A stretch of DNA of 64,000 nucleotides from CBDCZY01 sp965224745 (GCA_965224745.1 CBDCZY010000002.1:1360265-1424264), one strand, 5' to 3'. Shown: positions 14,889-23,673, counted from the stretch's first letter. Numbers and translations: made by a program. Notes: generated from the letters alone by a model not told the origin.

Positions 14889-15177
14889 ATAAAGGCTACT
14901 TCTATTTAGGCCGAGTAAAGTACACTGCTGAGTCAGCGAAAGAGTATCAAGCTTGGGTTCTATCAGTTTTTCAGATCCCAATTAACCAATGCGGCATATT
15001 GGATTGGTTCTTTCCTCTCAATTTATTATTTCAGCTCATGCTCGATTATTGTTATTTGCTTAGTGTTCGTCTTGTTCACGGCAAACACAGCATGGGATGC
15101 GTATAAAAATATGGATTATTACATGGGTGAGTCTGAGTAGTATTTTGTTGGGTGGCAATTACAGTAGTTTCTGAAAC
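14889..15177 (+). pseudogene. Cassette remnant with the tail of a small membrane protein
   Basis: A + strand frame open from about 14919 to TAG 15138-15140 reads ...AYWIGSFLSIYYFSS, then IIVICLVFVLFTANTAWDAY and KNMDYYMGESE. It holds two hydrophobic segments and looks like the C-terminal half of a membrane protein; no ATG is present and the IS21 end lies just upstream. It runs against the polarity of the neighbouring attC (-). Either a 5'-truncated gene cut by IS21 or a chance frame. Confidence 0.35.
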
Positions 15178-15274
15178 ACATAACGCCTGCATCAGCTGAC
15201 GTAATAAGAGGCAGTTTTTTTGCTTTAGCAAAAAAAGTGACGCTTATTACGTCAGCTGGATGCAATTGTTGGAC
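15178..15274 (-). other. attC recombination site, reversed (A)
   Basis: On the - strand GTCCAAC (15274-15268) is the outer site and GTTATGT (15184-15178) the core, with GCATCCAGCTGACGTAATAA arms. All attC sites from here to 23468 read on the - strand. Confidence 0.88.
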
Positions 15275-15397
15275 GAAGCCGCTATCGCGGAGGAAGAGCT
15301 GCCGCGCCGATAAAATTAAAGTGTACCCTCAGTACCCTCCCTTTTCATAAGAAGGTAACCTGTAAGCTCATTTATTTAACAGTGAGGTTACACACTG

Positions 15398-16298
15398 ATG
15401 ACACCATTTCTCGAATCAAAATACAATCATTATTATTCACTGCACTGCAAACATTTAAAACTTCAGGGACTGCAACCCAAAACCATTGAGGCGTATTCAC
15501 GTGCTATTCGCCGTATTGCTGTTTATTTCAATGGCCATCTGGATAACCTGTCTCAAGACCAGCTTCTTGACTACTTTCATGATCTGCTCGACCGCCTTTC
15601 ATGGAGTGCGGTTAAGCTGGATCTTTATGGATTAAAGTTTTTCTATACCCATGTCCTTGCCAAACCCTGGGCTGACATTCCTATGGTTAAACCGCCGCGC
15701 TGTACACGCATTCCCGATATTGTGACTAGGGCGGAAGCGCAGCGGCTGTTTATGTCGACACGCAAGTTAAGCTACTGCGTATTCTATTTTACCCTTTACA
15801 GTATGGGTTTGCGTCTAGGCGAAGGCTTGAACCTGGAGGTAGGGGATATCGATGCGACGCGAATGCGTGTGCATATTCGCAATGCCAAGGGCAATAAAGA
15901 CCGTCTGGTACCTTTGCCCGTCAATACCTTGCAGGTACTTCGCCGATTTTGGGTATTGCACCGACACCCAACGCTATTGTTCCCCAATCGTTCACGGGGG
16001 CTGGAAGGGGCGCATCTTGCTGAGTCGCCGCTTGATCGCGGTGGCGTTCAGGCGACTATCAAGCTCGTTGCTCAGGAGATGGGGCTAAAAAAAAGATTTC
16101 CTGCCATTCTCTGCGTCACAGCTATGCCACGCATTTGCTGGAGTCGGTCTGCTGGAACTCCAGCAGTTTCTGGGGCACAGTTCCCTGCTGACTACGGCAC
16201 GCTATGCCCATCTGACTGATGTGACCTGTGACAACTCTGAACAGCGGATCAATCAGCTGACGGGTGGTTTCAACGTGTCGTGGAGGAAGATCAGATGA
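15398..16298 (+). pseudogene. Tyrosine recombinase, frameshifted (IS91-associated), copy 1
   Basis: The frame starts MTPFLESKYNHYYSLHCKHL, a SAM-like N-terminal domain, and has the catalytic Arg in SMGLRLGEGLNL. After an A8 run (16087-16094) the family's HSLRHSYATHLLE continues only in the -1 frame, and GLLELQQFLGHSSLLTTARY in the frame after a second -1 step near 16145. The reconstructed protein of about 300 residues would end ...SWRKIR, with its TGA (16296-16298) overlapping the transposase ATG. With both steps needed it is probably inactive. The same lesions occur in copy 2. Confidence 0.82.
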
Positions 16299-17393
16299 TT
16301 TTGCTTTCCTCTGTCATCGATCAGTTTGAAACTGATTTCCTGAACACCTATCAGGGGCAGGTTCTACCTGCTCAGCGAAAGGCACTGAATGCACTTAAAA
16401 TCTGCCGGACAAAATTCAGCCCGGTGATGCAGGTCAGCTGTACCGACTGTGACCACCAACGCTTTGTTCCCCATTCCTGCGGTCATCGCAACTGTCCGCA
16501 TTGCCAGCTTCATGAATCTCAGCTGTGGATTGAGAATCAGCTGAAAAAACAGGTGCCGGGTGACTATTTTATGATCACGTTTACTTTGCCTGCGCAGCTG
16601 AGATCTCTGGCCAAAAACCATCAAAAACTTGTTTACCGGCTGATGTTTGATGGTGTCTGGGAAACCCTACAATCCTTCAGTCGCAATGACAAAAAATTAA
16701 GGGGGATCCCGGGATGATTGCCGTTTTGCACACCCATGCCCGACATCTGGATTATCATCCGCATATCCATACCGTGATGCCTGCGACAGTGGTTGACCGA
16801 CTCAATAAACTGACACGCACCAAACACGGCAAGTACCTGTTTAATCACAAAGCCCTCGCCAAGGTCTTTCGGGGTAAACTGCTGTCGAAACTGGCCAAAG
16901 AAAACTTGATTTTGCCTAAATCTATTCCGCAAAAATGGATTGTCAATTGTAAGAAAGTAGGCTCAGGCGGCAAGGCACTGGTCTATCTGGGGCGCTATCT
17001 TTATCGTGGGGTCATCCGCGAGAAGGATATTTTATCTGTCAGCAATGGCAAGGTGACGTTTCGCTATCAGAACAGTGACACTAAGCGTTGGGAAACCCGA
17101 ACAGAAACCGGCGCCAAATTTTTATGGCTGGTTCTGCAGCCTGTTTTGCCAACGGGATTTCGCCGTGCCAGAAATTTTGGATTTTTGCATCCTAACAGTA
17201 AGAAAATGATCAGCATTCTGCTAACCCTGGGCAAACTTGACCCCAAAAAAATGCTGGAAAAAATAGGCCTTCGACAGCGACCCCAGGGGCCTGCACCTGC
17301 TGTGGTGGAACAATGCAGGTGAGCCGAACCCGAATTCCCATTGTCGAAGTACTCAGGCTAAAAACAGACAGCCAAGCGTTGGTGCCGACTTAA
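16295..17393 (+). pseudogene. IS91-family transposase, split by frameshifts, copy 1
   Basis: The first part (ATG 16295-16717) carries the zinc-binding cysteines (CTDCDHQRFVPHSCGHRNC, PHCQ). The second part (16714-17322) carries HARHLDYHPHIHTVMPA, the conserved HxH metal motif of rolling-circle transposases, and the LGRYLYRGVI region with the catalytic tyrosines. A -1 step at CCCGGGATGA (16708-16717) separates them; the ATGA there could permit re-initiation. A third -1 step near 17290 restores the normal CTCCGGT-type cysteine tail, ending at TAA 17391. Intact homologues are single proteins of about 400 residues. Confidence 0.85.
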
Positions 17394-17655
17394 GCGCTGG
17401 AGGCATTTATTGATTATGTAGCATTTAATCACTCTCAGGCAATGGCACAAGTAGCCTATAATGGGCCAAGGCTATTACCTGCTCTGAAAAAGGGGGGCAT
17501 TGATAAAAAAAGGGGGCTTTATGGATGATCGCAATGAAAATCCATGCATTTGCGGAAAACGGATTAAAAAATAGAAGCCGGATGCATTAATCGGGCTGTT
17601 CAGCAAAAAGCTATTTGCAATAGCGAAACTCACACCAAACAGTAAAAACGGGCTT
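17394..17655. other. Non-coding end of IS91-like module copy 1
   Basis: About 260 bp after the transposase with no gene on either strand. It includes two GGGGG-containing runs (AAAGGGGGGCATTGATAAAA and AAAAAAGGGGGCTTTATGG) and leads into the short attC. The identical stretch follows copy 2 (20687-20948). Confidence 0.6.
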
Positions 17656-17718
17656 GTCCAACAAACGGTTCAGATTGTGGTTCGCTCCGCTCACACAATC
17701 TAACCTTATTCGTTATGT
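17656..17718 (-). other. attC recombination site, reversed, short type (B)
   Basis: On the - strand GTTATGT-complement ACATAAC starts the site and the core is GTTGGAC (17662-17656). The arms GGTTAGATTGTG and CACAATCTGAACC form a clean stem. This 63-bp site is identical (apart from its outermost bases) to 20949-21011. Confidence 0.8.
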
Positions 17719-17940
17719 TTCTTTAATATTTAGCTTGGTTTTATTAGCTTCTATTTCAACAAATAAACTATCTACTGTATAGTTCTTTTGCCATTGATCT
17801 CTATCAACTGTGTAATTACCATACCCCTTATCATATTGTTGCATGAACCGAATAAGGTTAGAGATTCCAAGCTGTTTACGCAAGACATCGAAAGCTGTTT
17901 TCTGAATTTCATAATCAGTTTTGTAATTAGCTACACTCAT
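17713..17940 (-). CDS. Small protein paired with PIN-domain toxin (putative antitoxin)
   Basis: A 75-residue protein directly behind the PIN gene (TAAATG: the PIN stop and this start touch). It has a helical N-terminal half (ALDVLRK-like AFDVLRKQLGISNLIRFMQQ) and the motif YDKGYGNYTVDRDQW, ending in an acidic/basic tail. No antitoxin family is recognised. Position and coupling suggest it partners the PIN protein, in reverse order compared with vapBC. The stop lies within the outer core of the short attC. Confidence 0.65.
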   Translation of the reverse strand: MSVANYKTDYEIQKTAFDVLRKQLGISNLIRFMQQYDKGYGNYTVDRDQWQKNYTVDSLFVEIEANKTKLNIKET

Positions 17941-18375
17941 TTACAATACCTCCTCTAACCATTGTAAGGGATTCTTAATTTTTACTTTAAGGTCGTTAAT
18001 TTTATTTGCTTTTTTTATAAACCGGTCATCTACCGTTAATAATATATCTGAGTTATTTTCTGCACAGGCTAAATGCATTGCATCGAAAGCTTGAAGCCCG
18101 AAACTTTCAAAATAATTTGCTCTCTCTTTGATGGGGTTTGTTAAACTTATAGTTTTAACAGCCATGCTACTGATACCTTGTAGGTTTCTTCGTTTCTTTT
18201 CATCAGAAATATTTGATATTTCATAATCAAGCACATCACTAGAAAATAGCTCCCATGTTCCTTGTTCAATTAAATCAATAACTGTTTTTATTGCCTCAGA
18301 TTCCAAATGAATACGTGGGTTTGACTGGTCATCAGAAGGTCTATTAAAGCAGCAATTATCCATATATATCTTCAT
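17941..18375 (-). CDS. PIN-domain protein (putative toxin nuclease)
   Basis: A 144-residue PIN-domain protein. It begins MKIYMDNCCFNRPSDDQ with the first acidic residue in YMDNC, has LDYEISNISDEKKRRN in the middle, and the paired acidic residues in FDAMHLACAENN and LLTVDDRFIKKA. The DxCxFNRP start marks a PIN subgroup distinct from classical VapC. It is the first gene of a two-gene cassette, with its own promoter upstream. RNase activity is inferred from the fold. Confidence 0.82.
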   Translation of the reverse strand: MKIYMDNCCFNRPSDDQSNPRIHLESEAIKTVIDLIEQGTWELFSSDVLDYEISNISDEKKRRNLQGISSMAVKTISLTNPIKERANYFESFGLQAFDAMHLACAENNSDILLTVDDRFIKKANKINDLKVKIKNPLQWLEEVL

Positions 18376-18382
18376 AGATTGG

Positions 18383-18409
18383 ATTATAACATGAACAGTA
18401 ATGTTTCAA
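18383..18409 (-). promoter_or_regulatory. Promoter of the PIN-domain cassette
   Basis: On the - strand TTGAAA (18409-18404) and TATAAT (18388-18383) are separated by 15 bp; the -10 lies 7 bases ahead of the ATG at 18375, so either the transcript is nearly leaderless or a second start is used. Confidence 0.5.
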
Positions 18410-18470
18410 TATTGTTGAAAAGTTACAATTCATTGCTTTTATATAATGTTACAGGATGATTTTTGTGGAA

Positions 18471-18567
18471 ACATAACGCCAGCTTCAGCGGCTACCATAA
18501 GTGGCGGTTTTTTTGCTTCGCAAAAAAAGTGACGCTTATTACGGTCAGCTGGATGCAATTGTTGGAC
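18471..18567 (-). other. attC recombination site, reversed (C)
   Basis: - strand outer site GTCCAAC (18567-18561) and core GTTATGT (18477-18471). The right shoulder matches attC A, but the left half (GGCTACCATAAG) resembles the class of attC 1 and 4, so the site looks hybrid. Confidence 0.85.
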
Positions 18568-18690
18568 GAAGCCGCTATCGCGGAGGAAGAGCTGCCGCGC
18601 CGATAAAATTAAAGTGTACCCTCAGTACCCTCCCTTTTCATAAGAAGGTAACCTGTAAGCTCATTTATTTAACAGTGAGGTTACACACTG

Positions 18691-19591
18691 ATGACACCAT
18701 TTCTTGAATCAAAATACAATCATTATTATTCACTGCACTGCAAACATTTAAAACTTCAGGGACTGCAACCCAAAACCATTGAGGCGTATTCACGTGCTAT
18801 TCGCCGTATTGCTGTTTATTTCAATGGCCATCTGGATAACCTGTCTCAAGACCAGCTTCTTGACTACTTTCATGATCTGCTCGACCGCCTTTCATGGAGT
18901 GCGGTTAAGCTGGATCTTTATGGATTAAAGTTTTTCTATACCCATGTCCTTGCCAAACCCTGGGCTGACATTCCTATGGTTAAACCGCCGCGCTGTACAC
19001 GCATTCCCGATATTGTGACTAGGGCGGAAGCGCAGCGGCTGTTTATGTCGACACGCAAGTTAAGCTACTGCGTATTCTATTTTACCCTTTACAGTATGGG
19101 TTTGCGTCTAGGCGAAGGCTTGAACCTGGAGGTAGGGGATATCGATGCGACGCGAATGCGTGTGCATATTCGCAATGCCAAGGGCAATAAAGACCGTCTG
19201 GTACCTTTGCCCGTCAATACCTTGCAGGTACTTCGCCGATTTTGGGTATTGCACCGACACCCAACGCTATTGTTCCCCAATCGTTCACGGGGGCTGGAAG
19301 GGGCGCATCTTGCTGAGTCGCCGCTTGATCGCGGTGGCGTTCAGGCGACTATCAAGCTCGTTGCTCAGGAGATGGGGCTAAAAAAAAGATTTCCTGCCAT
19401 TCTCTGCGTCACAGCTATGCCACGCATTTGCTGGAGTCGGTCTGCTGGAACTCCAGCAGTTTCTGGGGCACAGTTCCCTGCTGACTACGGCACGCTATGC
19501 CCATCTGACTGATGTGACCTGTGACAACTCTGAACAGCGGATCAATCAGCTGACGGGTGGTTTCAACGTGTCGTGGAGGAAGATCAGATGA
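18691..19591 (+). pseudogene. Tyrosine recombinase, frameshifted, copy 2
   Basis: Same gene and same two -1 frame lesions as at 15398-16298 (A8 run at 19380-19387; second near 19438). The only difference noticed is a silent CTC to CTT change in codon 5. The shared damage means it predates duplication, or reflects a systematic sequencing error at these spots. Confidence 0.82.
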
Positions 19592-20686
19592 TTTTGCTTT
19601 CCTCTGTCATCGATCAGTTTGAAACTGATTTCCTGAACACCTATCAGGGGCAGGTTCTACCTGCTCAGCGAAAGGCACTGAATGCACTTAAAATCTGCCG
19701 GACAAAATTCAGCCCGGTGATGCAGGTCAGCTGTACCGACTGTGACCACCAACGCTTTGTTCCCCATTCCTGCGGTCATCGCAACTGTCCGCATTGCCAG
19801 CTTCATGAATCTCAGCTGTGGATTGAGAATCAGCTGAAAAAACAGGTGCCGGGTGACTATTTTATGATCACGTTTACTTTGCCTGCGCAGCTGAGATCTC
19901 TGGCCAAAAACCATCAAAAACTTGTTTACCGGCTGATGTTTGATGGTGTCTGGGAAACCCTACAATCCTTCAGTCGCAATGACAAAAAATTAAGGGGGAT
20001 CCCGGGATGATTGCCGTTTTGCACACCCATGCCCGACATCTGGATTATCATCCGCATATCCATACCGTGATGCCTGCGACAGTGGTTGACCGACTCAATA
20101 AACTGACACGCACCAAACACGGCAAGTACCTGTTTAATCACAAAGCCCTCGCCAAGGTCTTTCGGGGTAAACTGCTGTCGAAACTGGCCAAAGAAAACTT
20201 GATTTTGCCTAAATCTATTCCGCAAAAATGGATTGTCAATTGTAAGAAAGTAGGCTCAGGCGGCAAGGCACTGGTCTATCTGGGGCGCTATCTTTATCGT
20301 GGGGTCATCCGCGAGAAGGATATTTTATCTGTCAGCAATGGCAAGGTGACGTTTCGCTATCAGAACAGTGACACTAAGCGTTGGGAAACCCGAACAGAAA
20401 CCGGCGCCAAATTTTTATGGCTGGTTCTGCAGCCTGTTTTGCCAACGGGATTTCGCCGTGCCAGAAATTTTGGATTTTTGCATCCTAACAGTAAGAAAAT
20501 GATCAGCATTCTGCTAACCCTGGGCAAACTTGACCCCAAAAAAATGCTGGAAAAAATAGGCCTTCGACAGCGACCCCAGGGGCCTGCACCTGCTGTGGTG
20601 GAACAATGCAGGTGAGCCGAACCCGAATTCCCATTGTCGAAGTACTCAGGCTAAAAACAGACAGCCAAGCGTTGGTGCCGACTTAA
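19588..20686 (+). pseudogene. IS91-family transposase, split by frameshifts, copy 2
   Basis: Same split transposase as at 16295-17393, with the frame break at 20001-20010 (ATGA overlap) and another near 20583. Cysteine cluster, HIHTVMP metal motif and tyrosine region are all present. Activity would require frameshifting, re-initiation or a helper copy elsewhere. Confidence 0.85.
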
Positions 20687-20948
20687 GCGCTGGAGGCATT
20701 TATTGATTATGTAGCATTTAATCACTCTCAGGCAATGGCACAAGTAGCCTATAATGGGCCAAGGCTATTACCTGCTCTGAAAAAGGGGGGCATTGATAAA
20801 AAAAGGGGGCTTTATGGATGATCGCAATGAAAATCCATGCATTTGCGGAAAACGGATTAAAAAATAGAAGCCGGATGCATTAATCGGGCTGTTCAGCAAA
20901 AAGCTATTTGCAATAGCGAAACTCACACCAAACAGTAAAAACGGGCTT
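20687..20948. other. Non-coding end of IS91-like module copy 2
   Basis: Repeats 17394-17655; no gene seen. Confidence 0.6.
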
Positions 20949-21011
20949 GTCCAACAAACGGTTCAGATTGTGGTTCGCTCCGCTCACACAATCTAACCTT
21001 ATTCGTTAGAT
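20949..21011 (-). other. attC recombination site, reversed, short type (D)
   Basis: - strand outer site ATCTAAC (21011-21005) and core GTTGGAC (20955-20949), with the same 12-13 bp arms as the site at 17656-17718. Confidence 0.8.
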
Positions 21012-21797
21012 TTTTTGTTCATTTGTAAAGTTTGACCAAAGCTCTAAAATACCAACGCCATAAGCACTTAACATAGCCTCCTCAAATGTTTCTTCCCCAG
21101 CTTGAATATTTAAAATAATGGCTTCAAAACTTTGTTTGTTTTTCATTTTTAGCCAACTTATAAAAAGACCCGCTTGTCTATAAAACATATGCGGTTTTAA
21201 GCCAAAGCTATATGCCGTTTTTTGGAACAACAAACTACCTGTTTTATTTGGAGTAAACATTTCTCCTGAGACAATTGCTTTTTTTGCTTCTTCTTTAGTT
21301 ATGTACTCAGCTCCACCACCGTCAGAAGCATAAACAGCCAACCCTTCCCTAAACCACAAAGGTACATTTGAATGCCATTTCCACATCCCCAGGTATTGTC
21401 CCATATGAAGATGGGATAATTCATGTGTAAGAAATTTTGAAATTCGCTCGGGAGTAATTTCTTTTTTTGACGAAATGAACAACCGCTCATTAGCCACACA
21501 TGCTCCAACTTTTGAATTTACACAAAAAGATGAAACACTCTTTTCTGTTGCTAAAATGTAGATAATTACTGGCTTTGAGAATTTTCTGTATTGTTTATTT
21601 TCAATAACTTCAATTGCTTTATCAAGGTTGTTGGCAACAACCTGAGCATTAACCTCTGCTCCAGCTTCGTATTTTACACGAGAATCATTCTCTAAGCTCT
21701 GAAAATGCTTTGTACTCTTGTTCATAGCAACCACTGCTTTTACTGCTGTACACCCGCCAAGTAGTAATGCTATTAATATAAATACTGAATAACGCAT
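21006..21797 (-). CDS. Lipoprotein with HExxH metalloprotease domain (peptidase MA-like)
   Basis: A 263-residue protein. The N-terminus MRYSVFILIALLLGGC is a lipoprotein signal with the lipobox cysteine at 16, so the protein is exported and membrane-anchored. A zinc site is visible in FLTHELSHLHMGQYLG (HELSH, about 126-130), with the third ligand probably the Glu of LWFREGLAVYAS about 24 residues on, as in gluzincin peptidase MA proteins. The rest is unassigned. It is a single-gene cassette whose stop overlaps the short attC. Substrate unknown; exported proteases are unusual cassette cargo. Confidence 0.82.
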   Translation of the reverse strand: MRYSVFILIALLLGGCTAVKAVVAMNKSTKHFQSLENDSRVKYEAGAEVNAQVVANNLDKAIEVIENKQYRKFSKPVIIYILATEKSVSSFCVNSKVGACVANERLFISSKKEITPERISKFLTHELSHLHMGQYLGMWKWHSNVPLWFREGLAVYASDGGGAEYITKEEAKKAIVSGEMFTPNKTGSLLFQKTAYSFGLKPHMFYRQAGLFISWLKMKNKQSFEAIILNIQAGEETFEEAMLSAYGVGILELWSNFTNEQKI

Positions 21798-21813
21798 TTC
21801 GCCCCTCTTGAAA

Positions 21814-21911
21814 ATCTAACGCCCGCATCAGCTGACGTAATAAGGGGCGGTTTTTTTGCCTCAGCAAAAAAAATGACGCTTATTACGGTCAGCTGCATGC
21901 GATTGTTATAA
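21814..21911 (-). other. attC recombination site, reversed (E)
   Basis: - strand core GTTAGAT (21820-21814) and outer site TTATAAC (21911-21905), which overlaps the end of the acetyltransferase gene. Common stem type. Confidence 0.88.
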
Positions 21912-22469
21912 GTCATTTTCTAACCATTGCCGTTGGGTTATTTTATACAAAACATGCTCTCGAAGTGGATTATTTTTAGGAATGTCAGGATGTTCGAAAT
22001 TTTCTTTGGTATTTACCATTTTTAATCGATCCATAACTGCCCAAGACTTTCTATTTGAAACTGAAGCAAATGAATATACTTCAGGTAAATTAAGTTTTTT
22101 GAAAGCAAAATCTAGTGATGCTTTTGCCGCCTCGGTAGCATAACCTTTACCCCAATATTGTTTTGCTAACCGCCAACCTATTTCAATACAGGGTGTGACT
22201 GGTAATTCATAAGTTGGCTCATGAAGACCAACAAAGCCCATAAATGCTTTTTTGGAAATTGACTCTACTGCCCAGAACCCCCAACCTCTTTTCGATAACA
22301 GTGCTTCGATTTTTTGAGCCATAGCATTACTTTCTTCCGTGCTAAGAATATTTGGATAATATTCCATAACCACAGGGTCTGAATTCAGTTTGGCAAATTC
22401 TGACCAATCTTCTTTGCGCCACTGCCTCATAATAAGATGTTCTGTCTGTAATTCGATTATTGCTGTCAT
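21906..22469 (-). CDS. GNAT acetyltransferase, RimJ/RimL type
   Basis: A 187-residue N-acetyltransferase: TEHLIMRQWRKEDWSEFAKL at the start, the core IEIGWRLAKQYWGKGYATEA (about 94-113) with the Q-x-x-G-x-G/A acetyl-CoA loop, and SVSNRKSWAVMDRLKM (about 135-150). It is distinct from the acetyltransferases at 7054 and 9831. Its ATG overlaps the stop of the preceding monooxygenase-fold gene (TAATG), so the two are coupled. Substrate unknown. Confidence 0.88.
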   Translation of the reverse strand: MTAIIELQTEHLIMRQWRKEDWSEFAKLNSDPVVMEYYPNILSTEESNAMAQKIEALLSKRGWGFWAVESISKKAFMGFVGLHEPTYELPVTPCIEIGWRLAKQYWGKGYATEAAKASLDFAFKKLNLPEVYSFASVSNRKSWAVMDRLKMVNTKENFEHPDIPKNNPLREHVLYKITQRQWLENDL

Positions 22470-22780
22470 TATAGGGAGTCTTTGGTATTGCTATACACAC
22501 TTTGATAATGTTCTACCTTGGGAAATGGTTCATAGAAATGGTGTAATAACGATCGCCATTTCTGATATTCTTTGGACTCTCTAAAACCTTCTGTGTGATC
22601 TTCGAGAGTTTGCCAATTTACTAGAAGAATATATCGGCTCGTATTTTTTACACATTTCTGTAGCTCATGTGAAACATACCCATTCATACTAGAAATAATA
22701 TCTTGAGCTTTTCCAAACGCTACCTCAAATTCTTTTTCTTTGCCTTTTTTTACATCAAGAATCGCTACTTCAAGTATCAC
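22469..22780 (-). CDS. Antibiotic biosynthesis monooxygenase (ABM) fold protein
   Basis: A 103-residue protein with the small ABM ferredoxin-like fold: MILEVAILDVKKGKEKEFEV, then ISSMNGYVSHELQKCVKNTS, RYILLVNWQTLEDHTEGFRE and LLHHFYEPFPKVEHYQ. The strand-helix pattern and the WQTLEDH segment are typical. Members range from quinol monooxygenases to proteins of unknown role, so the activity is open. First gene of a two-gene cassette; it overlaps the acetyltransferase. Confidence 0.83.
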   Translation of the reverse strand: MILEVAILDVKKGKEKEFEVAFGKAQDIISSMNGYVSHELQKCVKNTSRYILLVNWQTLEDHTEGFRESKEYQKWRSLLHHFYEPFPKVEHYQSVYSNTKDSL

Positions 22781-22796
22781 TGAATTTCCCTATGAC

Positions 22797-22934
22797 TTAT
22801 AACGCCTGTATAAGCTGACCCAAAAAGCGTTCACAGAACTGGAAAACAGAGATAAACTTTAACACGCAACCGGCCTTCGCAATAGCCCCAAAACGACCCC
22901 GCTTTTTGGGGTCGGCTTGATACAATGGTTATAC
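22797..22934 (-). other. attC recombination site, reversed, long (F)
   Basis: - strand outer site GTATAAC (22934-22928) and core GTTATAA (22803-22797), 138 bp. Arms AGCCGACCCCAAAAAGCG and its partner are clear; the loop region is longer than in other sites. Confidence 0.8.
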
Positions 22935-23374
22935 CCCAGCGCTTGGGCTTTATTAAAAGCCACCGAAAACACCGAACCCGATTGTGACACTACGGGCAAA
23001 GGATACCGACATTAAATAGCCTCCTAAACTTGCCAATACCCACGTTGGAACCCGATGTTTGACACCCAACGGACAGAGCGCGAAATACCCCACTGATTTT
23101 TGCCTACCGATGCCACCCATATGACTTGTTTTCCACCGAACTATCCGATTACGAGACGTGCTGAGATCTTCGATATTCTAACGGAGAAATGCCTGTGGAC
23201 ACACTAAAATACCGAGAATGGGGTATTTTGCGCGGCACATCCAACCGCAACGTAAAATGCGAATACGTCTATAGCTCTAAATTCTATTCCGACTACCATA
23301 AGACCAGAATAATTCTGCCAATATCCTAGAAACCTTTATTCGCATTGGCTACCCCACAACACGCAGATTCTGGG
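22935..23374. other. Cassette without an evident gene (440 bp)
   Basis: Between two reversed attC sites. No frame with a start, ribosome binding site or recognisable content on either strand. Many CCGA/CCAC-rich segments. It is the third gene-less cassette of the array. Confidence 0.5.
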
Positions 23375-23468
23375 GTATAACGCCCGCATCAGCTGACGTA
23401 AAAAGGGGCGCACTTTTTTGCTTCGCAAAAAAATGTGACGCTTTTTACGGTCAGCTGGATGCGATTGT
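23375..23468 (-). other. Right part of an attC interrupted by an IS110 element
   Basis: - strand core GTTATAC (23381-23375) and stem GCATCCAGCTGACCGTAAAA are normal, but the outer site breaks off after ACAATCGC (23468-23461) where TAAC is expected. The missing part matches 12082-12090. Confidence 0.75.
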
Positions 23469-23673
23469 ATGGATAATAAACCCTGTTTTCGGGTAAAGTG
23501 AGACCCAAGCTTTGGCTGCAACCAAAGCCTTCTTTTACAGCAGTTCGATGGATGCGAGGTTCCTCTATTGAGAGACCGATAACAAGTGAGAACGCTGTAT
23601 CAGACTCCAAGCACTCAACTCGGATAGTCAACGGGGTCTCGAACCCGAATTTGCAAGGCAGAGTCAGCTTATT
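23469..23673 (+). ncRNA. IS110 left non-coding end, candidate bridge RNA region
   Basis: About 205 bp between the attC junction and the transposase start with no frame. IS110-family elements of the IS110 group encode a structured bridge RNA upstream of the transposase that pairs with target and donor DNA. Position and length fit. Inverted segments such as CTTTGGCTGCAACCAAAG (23513-23530) and GGGTCTCGAACCC would form stems. Boundaries and function are inference. Confidence 0.45.

Larger units (their letters stand above)
15251..17715 (+). mobile_element. IS91-like module with accessory tyrosine recombinase, copy 1
   Basis: A 2465-bp segment repeated at 18544-21008 (offset 3293 bp) with one difference noticed (15412 C versus 18705 T). 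It contains a broken tyrosine recombinase gene and a broken Y2-type rolling-circle transposase gene of the IS91/IS801 family. One repeat boundary falls in the middle of a long attC, and the other includes an entire short attC, so the repeat unit is not a simple cassette. Confidence 0.85.
18544..21008 (+). mobile_element. IS91-like module with accessory tyrosine recombinase, copy 2
   Basis: Second 2465-bp copy, direct orientation relative to copy 1 at a 3293-bp offset. It sits between a different attC half (18471-18543) and a different cassette (the lipoprotein at 21006-21797), yet ends at the equivalent points in the attC sites on both sides. Confidence 0.85.

Noticed and set aside
14876..15106. 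76-codon frame starting inside the IS21 end
   Set aside because: It starts in the insertion sequence terminus. A different frame of the same stretch gives a more plausible membrane-protein tail.
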